Below, piece by piece: positions 1 through 12,189 of a DNA stretch of 64,000 nucleotides. The DNA is from Delphinapterus leucas (taxonomy: Eukaryota; Chordata; Mammalia; Artiodactyla; Monodontidae). Each line of letters opens with the position of its first letter. The stretch's first letter is position 1. The stretch is from positions 261,220 to 325,219 of the forward strand of contig NW_022098067.1 in the NCBI RefSeq assembly GCF_002288925.2, read 5' to 3'. A program made the position numbers and the translations under genes. The notes beneath the pieces were generated by a model that did no database searches, had not been told where the DNA came from, and was given only the letters and a program-made list of their open reading frames with translations.

Positions 1-1255
1 AATGACTGGTTTGTGGAGTTGGGGGCTTCATTCCAAAGCCAGATGTTCAAATGACTACAGAGTTCATCGTGCCACCTCAGTGATAGAAACCTCACTTCTC
101 CAGGTTGCCCATGGGTTGTGGAAGTTCACACCAAGGGTATCCTAAAGGCCAGAGTGTTGTAATGACTCACAATCTGTAATGACTAGCAACCCAGGGTAGA
201 AATCATTGCACCTGACTACAGTTCCAAATGCTTGAATTTAGGCTGTGTCCAGATTCTGCATATTTAGACTTAGTAAATTCCATGTCATATAAAACTGGTC
301 TTACGTCTTGTAGCCAGGCTTGTACTTTTCGCTCAAGTATCCTTATTTATCTCTCAGGAAAAACCAGTCTGAAACTTTGTGTATATAAAATCCCATTTAA
401 TTTCATTATATAAGGGCTAGAAAGCCCGTTTCAAAGTTTTTTGTCCATCTGAACTGTATTGAGTTCTTTGCCTTGAGTGTGTGACTGGGTCAGGTGTCTT
501 AATGTTTGTCTGCACTATGCCAAACATACATTTGGAGAAATACTGATGTTTGGCATAGTGTCTTCAAAGTCAGGAGCTGATCACTGGAGCATGTTTCATT
601 CTGGTAGAATCAAAGAAGTTTACCCCATTCTATTCATGGTAGTTCAGGACTTCTCACACTTTAATGTACGTACGAATTGCCTGGCAATCTTGTTAAACTT
701 CGAGAAGGTCTGGAATAGGATCTGACAATATGGACGAACTTTGTCAGTATTATGGTTAAGTGAGATTCTGAATTTCTAACAGACCCCAGGACAGTGTCAG
801 TGCTGCTGGTCTGAAGACCATACTCTGACATCAAGGATGCAGCACCCCCATCTGGCTGCCCTGTGGGGCCTCCTCTCTCAGGAGAGTTATTAGTATAAAA
901 TAGGCTCTAGGAAACCATCCAACTCAAATGTTTCTGCTCCATCTTCCCAGTTTTACTGCTGAGCACCCCAAGAATGTGGAGAGGGTTTAAAATACATAAA
1001 CAGTTTGCACAGAAAACACCTACATAAGTCCACATTCACGAACAGGCCATAAAATATATATCTCCAGTCATATGCTATTCACTTAAATTTATTCAGACAT
1101 GCACCATGCAATTCTTAACTAAAGTGATAGACTCCCATTGATTTGCTAGATTTTCCTAAGTCTATGGAAATAAAGTAGCTAGTAGTCTCATATATCAGCC
1201 CAAAAGCAGAAGAAACTTTAATGCATAAAAACTGAAAGATAATTGGAAACATTAC
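1..1255 (-). other. MMP1 intron 7 (partial), no exon recognised
   Basis: This stretch continues from the exon 7 donor to the window edge. I searched by eye for exon 8 (the segment ending in a KYWR-type motif) and found none. It contains a short perfect hairpin at 513-560, reported separately. Confidence 0.7.
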
Positions 1256-1389
1256 CTTTGAAAAACCGAACTTCATCTCTATCGGCAACCTCATAAGCAG
1301 CCTGAAGTCCATTTGGCAGATGGGGCCAGAAAAGAGAAATGAAATTGAGCTCAGCTTCTGGGTAGAAGGGATTTGTGCGCATGTAGAAC
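1256..1389 (-). CDS. MMP1: MMP1 exon 7 (hemopexin blade)
   Basis: A 134-nt exon encoding [20 protein letters not shown] and later DRDEVRFFK. It is the last MMP1 exon in the window; the donor is GTAATG. Confidence 0.94.
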
Positions 1390-4300
1390 CTGATTTGAAA
1401 GGAGGAAAAACGTTTTTATCTAATCCATAGCAAGCTCTGGCTGTCATTCAGGTCCTTCTATTGCTGGCACTAGCAGTGTGCTCATAAATGTTTAACATCT
1501 GGCTCTCCACGATGGGGCTGGGGAGGAGTCCTGGTTTGTAGCATTTGCTTATTTTCATGGTGGAAATATTACAACCACTGCAAATCAAGAGATTTGCGGT
1601 GGTGCACCACTGTATAGTGTTTCCACTATACGGATACATTAGGCATAAACTGCCTCAGGAACATAAATAAATAGTAAAATGCAGCAAAACAATTACAAAG
1701 GGATGAATTCTGATTACTTTTATTACCTTTGGTTTAAATACAATTGTAAGTTGTATAATTTAACTTTTAATAATGCTGTTTAACAACCAGCTTGCAAAAT
1801 TCTCAAAATGTAACCATCATCTTTGGCAAGCACACCAGGGCCTAGGACACAGCACTAACATCCTACATTTAGTGCACACTTTACCTACATCATGCCCTAC
1901 CTCACAAGTATCCTACAAGAGAACATTGCTTTCATCTCACAGATTAGCAGTTGAGGTCAGGGAGGTGAAGGGAGGTGTCCAAGGCCATGCAACTGTTAAG
2001 TGGCAAAGGTTAACTTTAAACTCAGATCTAGCAGCCACTCCCTTTGTCCTCCTTTGGTTGGTGGTTTACAAAGTTGACTGGGGTAACGGCAAAGCATAGA
2101 CTGTCACATGGGCCGACAGAAGAGTTTTCCCAATTCCAGGCCACAGGGAAGACTCTGGCCTTGGAAGTCAAATCTGACTTCTCGATCCAGTCCTGCCTCT
2201 GCCTGGCTGTGAGACCCTGGGCAAGTCAGTTACTATTACTGTTTCTAGACTTAACCTTCTGTGGCTTCATGACCTGGTGACATTTAAATGATCTCAGTGT
2301 CCTTTCAGTTCTTGCAAATCTTAGGCTTTTTCCTGTTCTTTGGAGTCATCCTTCAAATACTTGCTTTGATAAGCACATCCTGCTATATTGAGAGATTTCC
2401 TTTAAAACCAAGTCTTTCCTAGCACTCCCCAGCATTGAGCCACACCCTGTATGGTTTATATCCATCCTTATCTTTTATACTCAGAAATAGTAAAGCACAG
2501 GATGGGAAGCATTAGGAGCCAATACACTGCCTTCTGGGGTAGATATGATCACAAAGTGGTAAAACAGTTCCAGTGACACTCCAAGAAGAGAGGTGAGGAG
2601 AAGCGAGCCTTTTAGAGCATCCCTACTTTCTATGTGCGGCAGACTGTATTATTCAGAAAATGACTGTATTATTATCTTGCCTTGTCCTTTAGGAATCAGA
2701 ACTGTTTGCAGAGCAGGCCTATTCCTTGTGTGTGAGGGGACCTTAGCCTTCCTGAGGCCACATGCTGCTGAGGGAGTTCTAGGACCCTCCTCTGAGGAGG
2801 GAAGCACATTGTGACTGCCCATTATCCCCTGACCCCCAACAGACAGGGTCCTCATGGATTCCTGGGGATTCTCCCTGCATTGGCTCCTATCTTTCTTTGC
2901 CCCCTCCCAGGGTAAAGGGGTGGGGACAGAGTCCTATTATGACCACAGGCTTTGGAAGGGCTGTCTTTTCCAGGATGATACTTAAAAGGGGTCTACACAA
3001 TCCCTCTCAGCATGATGGTGCTATGAAAAGGACTGATTTCTCCTAATAAAATACTGACACACTTATCATTCTAAAGAGTGACAAAAATGAGAAGAGGCCT
3101 GGAGTAGAGGTCAGAAGACCAATTACCGCTTTGTTGCCAAGGAACTCTGTGCCCTGAAGGATCTCTTTCCTTCTCTCTGCTTTACTTTACTGATCTGTAA
3201 AATGGAATTATATTTACTGATTTTCTACTTCAATGGTCATTTTTGTGAGAATCAAATGACAGAATACATGCTGGGGAAAAGGTTGTTATAAGTTCATTAT
3301 GTTGTGCAAGAGCAAGCAATTGTTTACACTCAACTATAATTATAATAATGTATGTAAACAAATGTAAGATAAACAATGTGTGAAGCATAGTAGTGGCCCA
3401 TATGTACCCATAGCAGTGAGTCCTGTTATTACACATACATAACACAAAGAAGAATTGATGTCTTACCTGTCTTTAAAGAACATCACTTCTCCCCGGACTG
3501 TAGTTATAGCATCAAAAGTTAGCTTACTATCACACACTTGTGGGGTTTGCGGGCCAGTTGGCTGAGTGGGATTTTGGGAAGGTCCTAAAGGAACAAGACA
3601 TCTGGAGTTAGTTCCACCTGGCTTTGGAAAACTACATAACCAATGAAAACTTCTTAAAGGATAAAGCCAATGGCTGTTCTAATGACCCCTTGTCTATAAT
3701 GTTTTTCTTTATACTCACCATAGATGGCCTGGATCCCACTGATGTCATCCTGAGATAGCTGAACATCACCACTGAAGATGTAGTTGGGGTACATCAAAGC
3801 CCCAATGTCAGTAGAATGAGCAAGTCCAAGGGAATGGCCCAATTCATGAGCTGCCACACGATACAAGTTATAATCTAAAATGGATAATAAACCCATTTGC
3901 AATTATTTGAAATATTTTCAGTTTTGAGACATTTAATTAAGAAGTAATCTATAACTCTAAAGGATTAATGTTCTTATTTTCTCAATAGCTTTTTGAAATG
4001 TATAAAATAAGTTTCTGAAGGTAAGAAGAATGCATTTATTAATAGTGAAGAGACCAGTTAAAGCCTAAACTCTATGATTACAATTAAAAAGCAAATTCAG
4101 CCAACCAAGAGTCTAGCACAGATTAGTCAGTCTTGTCAGTGGCTAGATGGCACATATTATTTCACAGAGAAGAAATAGTCTTCTATTAACACAATTTTTT
4201 CCTATTTACAGATTGATACATGCTTAATGCTGGAAATTTTGGAAGATATATACAGCCTCTCTTCTCTTGATTTCCACATATCTTACTAACATTATTACAC

Positions 4301-6010
4301 TTTGGTGTCTTCTTCCAATAAAAAAGATTCTATGTAGATGCCCACAAGGAAAACATTAAGATTTTCAACATTTACTTACTAGAAATTTCAGAGTAGCCTA
4401 TTTGTAGCCAATAAGATGTTCTTACTAACAGAAATAATTCTTCTCTTACATTTTCTAAATGCACCATTAATTTTCTAAGTGGTAGCAGAAAAATGCATAC
4501 TTTTTTAATGCATTCTTTCAGTTAAGTCAACCAATATTACAATGAACCAAGAAGGTGGGTGGGGGGAGAAGGGTTGAGAGAGGCAAGATGAGCTGACTTA
4601 CCTCTGAAATTGTTGGTCCACCTTTCATCTTCATCAAAATGGACATCCCCGCCGATACGTGGGCCTGGTTGAAAAGCATGAGCGAGGTTTCCACCCGGTC
4701 CGTCAAAGGGAGAATTGTCATGATGATCTGCAAGAAACAAAATTCAACAAAAGTTCCTCTTGGTTCTTATTTAGGCTAACCCAGGAGAGTAAGCATTAGC
4801 TTTGCTAAGAGGCCAACAGATTTGCAGCAAATGCAATATAGTTTTCATTCTTAAGTCCGTAAAATAAACGCTTTTCTCAAACAAGGAGATCTAGTTGCAA
4901 AGCTGAAGAGATTCAAAGGCAGGGGGAAGTTAAGGTGAGAATACTTTCATGCTACAAGAAGAGCTTACCTCCCCTGACGAAGGATATCATTATGTCTGCT
5001 TGACCCTCAGAGACCTTGGTGAAGGTCAAGGGTGAGATACTGCTCCAGAGTTGAAAGGCTTTCTCAATGGCATGGTCCACAGCTGCTCTTGACAGATCTG
5101 GTGTGTAGTTTTCAATCCTTCAAATGAAATAAAATACAGACACATTGGATTTCATTTCTGATGGCTCTGATGGGAAATAGCATTCCCACTCTGGTGCTCA
5201 GTCTAATTACCTGTAGGTCAGGTGTGTGTCTTCCCACTGCGGGTTCCCCTGAGTGAGAACAAACTGAGCCATGTCAGGCACACCACATCTGGGCTGCTTC
5301 ATCACATTCAGGGTTTCAGCATCTGGTTTCCCCGTCACCTTCAGCCCAAAGAACTTTTGCATTTGCTTTAGTTTTTCAACTACTGGGTCACTGTTTCTCT
5401 GTCTTTCAACTTGCTTCGCATCACTCTTCAGGTTGTAGTAGTTTTCCAGGTATTTCTGATGAAAGATAAAATTATTGAAACACTGGATGGGAAATCTTTC
5501 TAATTTTTCTAAATATTGACAGTATAAAGTTATAGCTGAAACACATAACTACTTTTAAAATTGTGTTTAGATTGCATGGTCCTTATTATTCTTATTATTG
5601 GTGGAAACTGTAATTTTGGAGTAGAAATTTCCCTACCATTAGTTATTATGAAGTCAGAATTATAATTTGTAGAGACAAATTTGCATATTGTTCCTTTAGT
5701 TCCCTATCATTTCTAACTGGAAAAGGAGAGCCTATGCATGGATAGATACATTTTTGGGGATAGTGCCCTTTCTGACAAAAATTTATCTTTGTAGGGAATC
5801 CATCCTTAAATAAATTCTATTATACTGTTGTTACTCTGTTATACTGTGGAAAAATGTAAATAAAGGCTTTTGCATTTTGGGCATGTGAAATTCAGCATTT
5901 ACCTGCACTGTCTCCACATCTTGCTCTTGTGTTTCTGAAGTCGCTGTTGGGAAGCTGTGAGACCCCACGCCCCAGAGAAGCAGCAGCAGCAGCAAAGGCA
6001 GTCTGGGCAT
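1256..6010 (-). CDS. MMP1: MMP1, interstitial collagenase (exons 1-7, 3' end outside window)
   Basis: Secreted zinc endopeptidase that cleaves native fibrillar collagens I-III. Seven coding exons join in frame: 5903-6010, 5211-5455, 4969-5117, 4602-4727, 3719-3874, 3467-3584, 1256-1389, all with AG/GT borders, giving 1036 nt (345 codons) with no stop. The exon lengths (108, 245, 149, 126, 156, 118, 134) follow the family pattern. In order: signal peptide (about 1-19, leucine-rich), propeptide with cysteine switch PRCGVPD (Cys93), catalytic domain with [11 protein letters not shown] (His219, Glu220, His223, His229) and Met-turn ALMYP, hinge, first hemopexin blade. The collagenase-specific triad Tyr211/Asp232/Gly234 is kept, which separates it from stromelysins. 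The ATG at 6010 aligns with the human start. Exons 8-10 should lie left of base 1; none was seen in 1-1255. TATA, AP-1 and ETS sites sit upstream. Identification rests on remembered family sequences. Confidence 0.95.
1830..2050 (-). repeat. MIR-like SINE in MMP1 intron 6
   Basis: The sequence matches MIR in reverse, with degraded forms of the blocks 'lowest-unit fraction deposited ... accession cleared ... ' replaced here by the CAGATTAGCAGTTGAGG and CAAGGCCATGCAACTGTTAA segments typical of the MIR core. Old and diverged. Confidence 0.5.
2140..2335 (+). repeat. MIR-like SINE in MMP1 intron 6
   Basis: Contains GTGAGACCCTGGGCAAGTCA, the conserved MIR core, followed by a decayed tail. Confidence 0.6.
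3085..3330 (+). repeat. MIR-like SINE in MMP1 intron 6
   Basis: Decayed MIR pattern, including CTGATCTGTAAAATGGAATT, the usual post-core block. The boundaries are approximate. Confidence 0.5.
3467..3584 (-). CDS. MMP1: MMP1 exon 6 (hinge and start of hemopexin domain)
   Basis: A 118-nt exon. It encodes the proline-rich hinge, then [20 protein letters not shown], including the first Cys of the hemopexin disulfide. Confidence 0.94.
3719..3874 (-). CDS. MMP1: MMP1 exon 5 (catalytic zinc site)
   Basis: A 156-nt exon carrying [11 protein letters not shown], then the DIG of the collagenase triad and the Met-turn ALMYP. It is 9 nt shorter than the matching MMP3 exon (165 nt) because the three-residue loop found in stromelysin is absent, as in human MMP1. 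Confidence 0.95.
4602..4727 (-). CDS. MMP1: MMP1 exon 4 (structural zinc/calcium region)
   Basis: A 126-nt exon encoding [19 protein letters not shown], then [12 protein letters not shown], the family's structural zinc and calcium ligand segment. The donor is GTAAGT. Confidence 0.95.
4969..5117 (-). CDS. MMP1: MMP1 exon 3 (catalytic domain, N-terminal part)
   Basis: A 149-nt exon beginning with the end of the R codon followed by [11 protein letters not shown]. It ends in [10 protein letters not shown], with donor GTAAGC. Confidence 0.95.
5211..5455 (-). CDS. MMP1: MMP1 exon 2 (propeptide and cysteine switch)
   Basis: A 245-nt exon with acceptor ...ATCAG and donor GTAATT. It encodes the rest of the propeptide, including PRCGVPD (Cys93, which ligates the zinc in the latent enzyme), and ends in the conserved HLTYR. 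Confidence 0.95.
5903..6010 (-). CDS. MMP1: MMP1 exon 1 (coding part)
   Basis: Encodes 36 residues: Met, a leucine-rich signal peptide and the first propeptide residues ending in ETVQ. The donor is GTAAAT directly after CAG, phase 0. Confidence 0.95.
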
Positions 6011-6097
6011 GCTGGCCTCTGTCTTCCTTCTCAGCTTAAGGGATCTGATGGCTCTCACCTCTCTGCTGCTCCAATGTCTCAACTAGGAAGCTGCCTC

Positions 6098-6107
6098 TAT
6101 ATATATA
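6098..6107 (-). promoter_or_regulatory. MMP1: MMP1 TATA box
   Basis: A TATATATATA tract about 21-30 bp upstream of the expected transcription start (about 6077, inferred by alignment with the remembered human 5' UTR) and about 90 bp upstream of the ATG. Confidence 0.85.
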
Positions 6108-6141
6108 GGGTTCTGGCACTTCCAGAAAGCCAGAGGCTGTC

Positions 6142-6148
6142 TGACTCA
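6142..6148 (-). promoter_or_regulatory. MMP1: MMP1 proximal AP-1 site (TGAGTCA)
   Basis: A perfect TGAGTCA on the minus strand (TGACTCA on plus), about 70 bp upstream of the inferred start. This is the classic phorbol ester and cytokine responsive Fos/Jun site of collagenase promoters. Confidence 0.85.
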
Positions 6149-6157
6149 TGTTTCATA

Positions 6158-6165
6158 ACATCCTC
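6158..6165 (-). promoter_or_regulatory. MMP1: MMP1 PEA3/ETS site (GAGGATGT)
   Basis: GAGGATGT on the minus strand lies about 10 bp upstream of AP-1, near -88. The position and sequence match the human collagenase PEA3 element, which works jointly with AP-1. Confidence 0.8.
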
Positions 6166-6171
6166 TTTATT

Positions 6172-9147
6172 AGCAGTGAATAACCTGAGAAATCATCACA
6201 AATGGTGACTCCAAGCAGATTATTTGGGATTGTTCGGTGTTGCAAGCTTATGATTAACGTTAAACAGAACATGGGCAAAGGAGACACATCCAACATGTAA
6301 ACAGCTGTTTTCTTCAATTCATTTCTATCCTGTTTGAGAAAGACGTTATTATATCTGCAGATCACAGAGTACTCCACAGACTTTTTAAAAAATAGACTTT
6401 GGTACTTGATCCTGCTGGTCATAAAGTGCTCCGGGTTATACACACACCTTTCTCCCCAAGCAGAGGACAGAATTGCTGACATGCATGCCCTATGGCTGTT
6501 CACCTCCTGTACTGACAGGCATTCATTTGGGGGTGGCTCTCCCAGGTTCAGTGGGGTTCCCTTCTACCTTTGCTAAGCTGCCTTGTACACTATTTTCTTA
6601 ATACCATAGTTTCCCTTAATTTTCATTCAGGCCCAAGATTTGAGAACCTTGGCTTAGAAGGTCCCCGTCCACAGGTGGGGTATGAGGTAACTCCCCACCC
6701 TGTGTAGGCACTGCCCAGCGGCATCATGGGACAAATAGGATCCTTTTCTGAAACCTGTCAGAATGTAACAGGTGAGCCAGGGGCTAGCAAAAGACCAAGT
6801 ATGAGTCTGAGGTCTTATTTTTAATCATCCTCCTTCCCCTCAATGTGAGCACATCTCTGCTCCCTGGGGCTAGGCAGCAATTGTTTATTCTTTCATGTAC
6901 ATTCATTCATGTATTTATGCATTCATCTATTTCAAAGATCTTATTTAGCACCTTCTGTGCACCAATTATGATGGAATGGGGCTAATTAATAAAGAAACAT
7001 CTTATGGGACACCTTAAGATGGCTTTAAAAGAAGTCTGTATGAAGTTGCACAGATCAGTTTTACCGGAAAGTACTGGGATATGAGAGACTCTGGACCTGG
7101 TCTAGCCCTAGTTTTCTGACTTTCATTAATCCTTCTACCTCTGTCATGATTTTTGCCAAATCTTAGTGCCACCTCTAATATCATTTTTGTGTTTTTCTTT
7201 AAATTTACTCTAAAAGTTTTGCCTCATTATAAGCTATCATATCCATAAAATCATAGCTTAGTGGGTCATTATTTTTGTCTGCATATTAAAATAAATACAT
7301 GGCTATGTAATGAAAAATGTATATTCATTCTTCAGGATCCACATTAAAGTGTCTTGGGGCCACCAGTGGTATCTGTTCCACTCTTGGTAAGGCAAGCTGG
7401 TCTAAATCTGTAGCTTCCTTTACCCACGCCCCACCCTCCTTCAAAGAAAGAGTTTAAATGTGACATAAAGTTGAGAAACACTTGCCTGTGTTCTTCCACA
7501 TTAGCACCTGATGGTGTCGTCCACCTTCCCCATCATGCCAGGTCTGATTTCTCAGGACTTTTCTCACGTTACCAAGTTCTGTTTTCCTCGCCACACTAAG
7601 AAATGCATCTTATCAATAAATCTTGCTTCAGTAGTTGTTGCATTGATGTGAAAGAGCTTATTTCCTCCTTAATCTTTAACCACAAGTTCCTCATCTGAGT
7701 GGAGTAACATGTGAGTTCATGGAGGCGAGAGGAATTGGAAGAAGCTCTCATGAAGATGAAACCTTCTCCTTCTCACAGGCATTAGATGGAGGGTGGGGAC
7801 CAAAGAACACTGGCAATTAAAGACACTCCAGCACAGGCAAGGTATATACTGAAAGGAGCTCTTTACATTAGAGGTTGAACACAGATTGTGTGTTCAGTCA
7901 AAGGGTGGTTGACACACTTTGTTAGGGAATCTGGTCAATGTGAAGTTGCCCCCAACTCCACTGGGGTCTGGAGAACAAGGGTCACTAGGTTAACGCAAGA
8001 GAACAACATTGTGACCATCTGGGATGGGGCCAGAAATTGCATAAGCATCACCCTGGAAGAGTCTCATAAACTGTTCAGTCTGGCAAGAGTCTATATCTTA
8101 TGGTCTAGAAGTTTTCAAACCTTGTAAACTACTGTATCCTTTAAACAAAATCTCTTTTGGGAGACCAATTTGTAAACCAGATGATAGGAGAAGTGCTCTA
8201 ATGAAAGGGGAAATGGGCTGCGAGACCCATCTATATCACTCCCAGTTTGCCCCCATCCCCCTTTCTTTAGCAAAGTCCCCAATTTCTGAGGAACAGTGAG
8301 GGTTCAGTGCAGTGAGTCTCAAAAACCATGGACCTAGTCCAGGACCCTGATTTTCCAGTTGAAACTAAAGGACAGAGTAGTTGCCTACAGATCTGGGGTC
8401 ACACCTCTGCAGGGATGGGAGGATAAGGGTGGGGGAAAAGAGAAGACAGAGCCTGGACTAACACCTTTTTCTCATGGTCTGAGTCCAGAGCTCTCGACTT
8501 AAATGCTCTAAGTCTTTTGTTACAACTTCAGATATGCTGACGTGGATTGGAAACTGGATACCTAAAATAGCTTTTTGTTAAATTTCTTCCTAAAATAACA
8601 AAGAATTTTAAGTTAAGTTTTGTTTAAAGCCTCAAAGATTCACATGGTCCTAAATCTTGAAATTTCCAGCTAGGTATTTATACCAGAACACGTTAACTCC
8701 CAGGCTCGTGCTTGTGAGTGATCTATTTGAGAGTGAAAAAGAAAACACAAAAATCTAGAACAAAAAGCCGGTGATTCAATCCTACCAAAATCCTAGTAAT
8801 GCTTGCACTGAGTATAGTTTCCGAGAAACTCAAAACGTGTTAAAATTGTATTGCTCTTCACATCTGAATGTTTTTTTTCTCTGGAAGCTTCTTCTTTCCC
8901 CATAATCCCCTTTTGGATGTACTTTTGTGGAAATTATCCTGCTACCCTTTTCCCTCTGGGAGAATGACAGGCTTAAGAGGGCTCTCAGAAGTATGGAGTG
9001 TCAACTGACTCCTATTTCCAAACAGGCAAATTATTTCCATGCTGGCTGCTTTGTGGAAAGACTCAAATGTGTTTGTATTTTTCCATATTAAATTCAATCT
9101 TGGAATTTCAATTTTGCTTCATATTTTTTATGCTTGGAAATTCAACC
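6172..9147. other. Intergenic DNA upstream of MMP1
   Basis: No exon or RNA gene is recognisable. Distal MMP1 regulatory DNA is likely here, but only the proximal sites could be supported by eye. A probable L2 3' end in reverse lies at about 6885-7010 (TCATTCATG-type repeats followed by an AGCACCTTCTGTGCACC block). Confidence 0.5.
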
Positions 9148-9237
9148 CTTTTTAACTTTTTATTTTATGTTGGAATATAGTTGATTAACAGTGTTGTGTT
9201 AGTTTCAGGTGTACAGCAAAGTGATTCAGTTTTTAAT
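9148..9237 (-). repeat. L1 3' end fragment
   Basis: Matches, in reverse, the 3' UTR of the long L1 at 22560-22640: TTGTGTTAGTTTCAGGTGTA followed by CAGCAAAGTGATTCAG. Confidence 0.75.
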
Positions 9238-9839
9238 TTTATAATTCAATTTGATTGTCAGATATTTTTTCTCTCTTTTCTTTTTACTTTTTTTCTTTTT
9301 TTTTTTTTGGTCCTACAAGTCTTGAAATGGCTTTTAGCCAGAAGCTTTAAATATTTAATGCTGCTTTGTTTTGGGAGTAACATGAGGGAGAGATCTATCC
9401 AACCCAATATATTTTCCCTACATATGGCCACATGGTGGCTTTTTGGATAACCACTGTGTGCCAGATGCTTAACAGACACTTTGCGCCTTTGGTTACTTCA
9501 GTCCTCGTGGTTACCCTCCAGGTAAAAATGATGGACACAGCAGCACTAAGTCATTTACTGACATGTGTCTGTGAAACTCCAGTCCACCTCCTAGCAGTCT
9601 TCATGGTGCTCTTGTCAGGAGACATGACACACACACTCTGGATATAGAAACTTTGCCTCCCTAACAGAGATAATGTTGTGAGATGCTAGGCTGTCTAATG
9701 TCATGTCATGTCTACAATAATGTCTCTGTGCCACCACCCTGCCCCTCAGAGCTGAAAGTATCTTCCTCTTAAAGCTACCACTCAATAACATTTACTTCTT
9801 TACCAAAGTTAATAAAATTGTAGCCTATAGTTACTTCCT

Positions 9840-9935
9840 CAGCATAGTAGGTATTTACAAATGATTGTTGAATGAATGAATAAAAAAATGAATGAACGAA
9901 TAAATGAATGAATGAATGAATAAATAGATACTAAA
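9840..9935 (+). repeat. (TGAA)n simple repeat at a probable L2 3' end
   Basis: ATTGTTGAATGAATGAATAA is the L2 terminal motif. It runs into imperfect GAAT/GAAC tetranucleotide repeats. Confidence 0.65.
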
Positions 9936-10679
9936 TGACACAAATAAAAGGGCATTTCTTGGAAGGCTCAATTGTCTGCAAAAAGTCTCATACCCATGGT
10001 TAGATTTTTATTTATTTCATTCTCCTAAGATTAAAATTATTTAAAATATCATAGGCAAAATCTGGACATATCCATTCAGTGGAGATTTTGAATAAAGCAC
10101 TGCACATTTAGTTTTGGCTATTTGTATGTCATGCTATAGCCATTTATTCACCGATTATTTTGAGCATTTTAATTTGTTTGCCAATAATACTTCTCCATCT
10201 AAATATTTTATTAAACAGTCTGGAAAATGCTCATCAGGAACACATACTTGAGAGTAGCCTACAGACTTTTGCAGCTGTAGCACTCCTCTAAGGAAGTTCA
10301 AATCAAGTGTCCTGCAGGGGATAAGTGCTGCTTGTACCATGGCTCAGCCCAGACATGTTGGAACCATTCTCTCCCAGCACTGAAGTCTGTAATATGGATT
10401 TGAGATGTGTGAGGAAGCTCAGGACACCTCTATGAGATTTTGATGATGAGACAATGCCCAGACCATGACTTGCTTGCTTGTTTGGGAGTCTCTGATGTAT
10501 ACACCTTTGCTGGCTTCAGAACTTTTTTCTATTATTATTTTTCTTTTGAAAAAGTAAAATGTTCACTAAGCTCACTAGCTTTTTATCCATTTCTTTTTAA
10601 TTCTCAACTACTCATGCCCCAATTATAATTTATTGTGATGACAGCTGGTTTTCTGAGTCAGTCAACACTTATAAGTGCT

Positions 10680-10875
10680 GAGCAAGAGAAATAGCATTTA
10701 ACATTTAGTGAGCCCTCAATGACTTTAACATACATGACTATTTTATCTTCACAATAATCCTGTGTAATAGGGCAGATACTATTATTTTTACTTCATAGAT
10801 TAAGAAACTGTGGCAACTTTCCAAGATTAAGTCTCTAATTCAGGGTGTCCCACTAGCAAGTGGTAGAGATAGAAT
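10680..10875 (-). repeat. MIR-like SINE
   Basis: Reverse MIR pattern: CACAATAATCCTGTGTAATA, later AAGAAACTGTGGCAA and CACTAGCAAGTGGTAGAGAT. Confidence 0.6.
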
Positions 10876-10892
10876 CTTTGTGGGGTTTTGTT

Positions 10893-11370
10893 GCTGTTGT
10901 TGTTGAAGTATACTTGATTTACCATTTTGTGTTAGTTTCTGGTGTACAGCAAAGTGATTCAGTTATACACATATATGTGTATATTCTTTTTCATATACTT
11001 TTCCATTATAGCTTATTATAAGATATTGAATATAGTTCCCTGTGCTATACAATAGGTTTGTATATAATGTGAAAGAGTGTTCTAACTTCATTTATTTACA
11101 TGTGGCTGTCCAGTCTTCCCAGCACCACTTACTGAAGAGACTGTCTTTTCTGCATTGTATATTCTTGCCTCCTTTTTTGAAGATTAATTGACCATAGGTG
11201 TGGGGGTTTATTTCTGGGCTCTCTATTCTGTTCCATCGATCCATATGTTTGTTTTTGTGCCAATACCAAGCTGTTTTAATTACTGTAGCTTTGTAGTATT
11301 GTCTGAAATCTGGGAATGTTATGCCTCCAGTTTTGCTCTTTTTCCTCAGGATTGCTTTGGTAATTCTGGA
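10893..11370 (-). repeat. 5'-truncated L1 fragment, reversed
   Basis: Starts with the L1 3' UTR signature (GTGTTAGTTTCTGGTGTACA) and continues in reverse through 3' UTR into the ORF2 end, for example GACTGTCTTTTCTGCATTG and CTGTTCCATCGATCCATATG. Not translatable. Confidence 0.8.
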
Positions 11371-11499
11371 AGTAGAATCTTGAAATTAGATCTTTGGTTA
11401 CAAAATCAGGTGACTCAGCTCTTAATACAAAACATTATACCATGTAGACATCTTTATATACTTGACTTTGGGATGCATTTTTTAGTTCTAGTAGAAAAT

Positions 11500-12110
11500 T
11501 TTTGTTGAAACAGCCAATGAGACACCACAGTACATTTTTGCTTAAGCTGACATCTCCCCTTTGTGAGTTCAGTCCTTCTCTCTTCCACAAGCATGTTTCC
11601 TTTGGTACAGAGCTTTTTCCTCATCCTGTGAACCAGTCTGTGCTGAAACAGATTGATGACCCCAGTGATAACTATTATTTCAACCTGCTACTCTTCTCTT
11701 TACCATCAATCTTATGACTAAGCTTAACCTTGACTTTCACCCCTTCCACTGCACTCTCAATGGTTACTACTAACTCCCACCACCAAGTCAAATGACTTTT
11801 TCTCAGTTCACATTCTCATTGATACTTTCTGGTATTTGATGCTCAGTCTTGGAAATTCTTCTTTTCCTGGCTTGGGAGTTTCTGCACTTTGCTTTTTCTC
11901 CTTATACCTTTCTGATTATTTTTTCTCCTTTGCTGGCATCTCATCCTCTTCCCTCCTCCTGAATCAAGCCATTCACTAAGGTCCCACTCTGAGTTCTCAT
12001 CTTTAATCTCTGGCCACTTTTTTTTTGCCAGGACAGTTTCATCTACTTCTATGACTTCAGCCAACATCCTCATCCACCCTAAATTCTGGCCCTAATTTTT
12101 TCTTGAACTC
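11500..12110 (+). repeat. Possible L2 internal fragment
   Basis: A pyrimidine-rich stretch with blocks like TTTGCTGGCATCTCATCCTC resembling L2 coding consensus. Strongly decayed, so the call is tentative. Confidence 0.35.
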
Positions 12111-12189
12111 TTATCTCAGTTTCAACTGCCACCAGGGCATCTACATTTGGACCTATTTTCTCATAACCAGTACTCCTATTCCTCACTTT

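Noticed and set aside
5957..6208. Plus-strand open frame opposite MMP1 exon 1 and its promoter
   Set aside because: A shadow of the MMP1 signal peptide codons (poly-Gln from CAG repeats opposite Leu codons).
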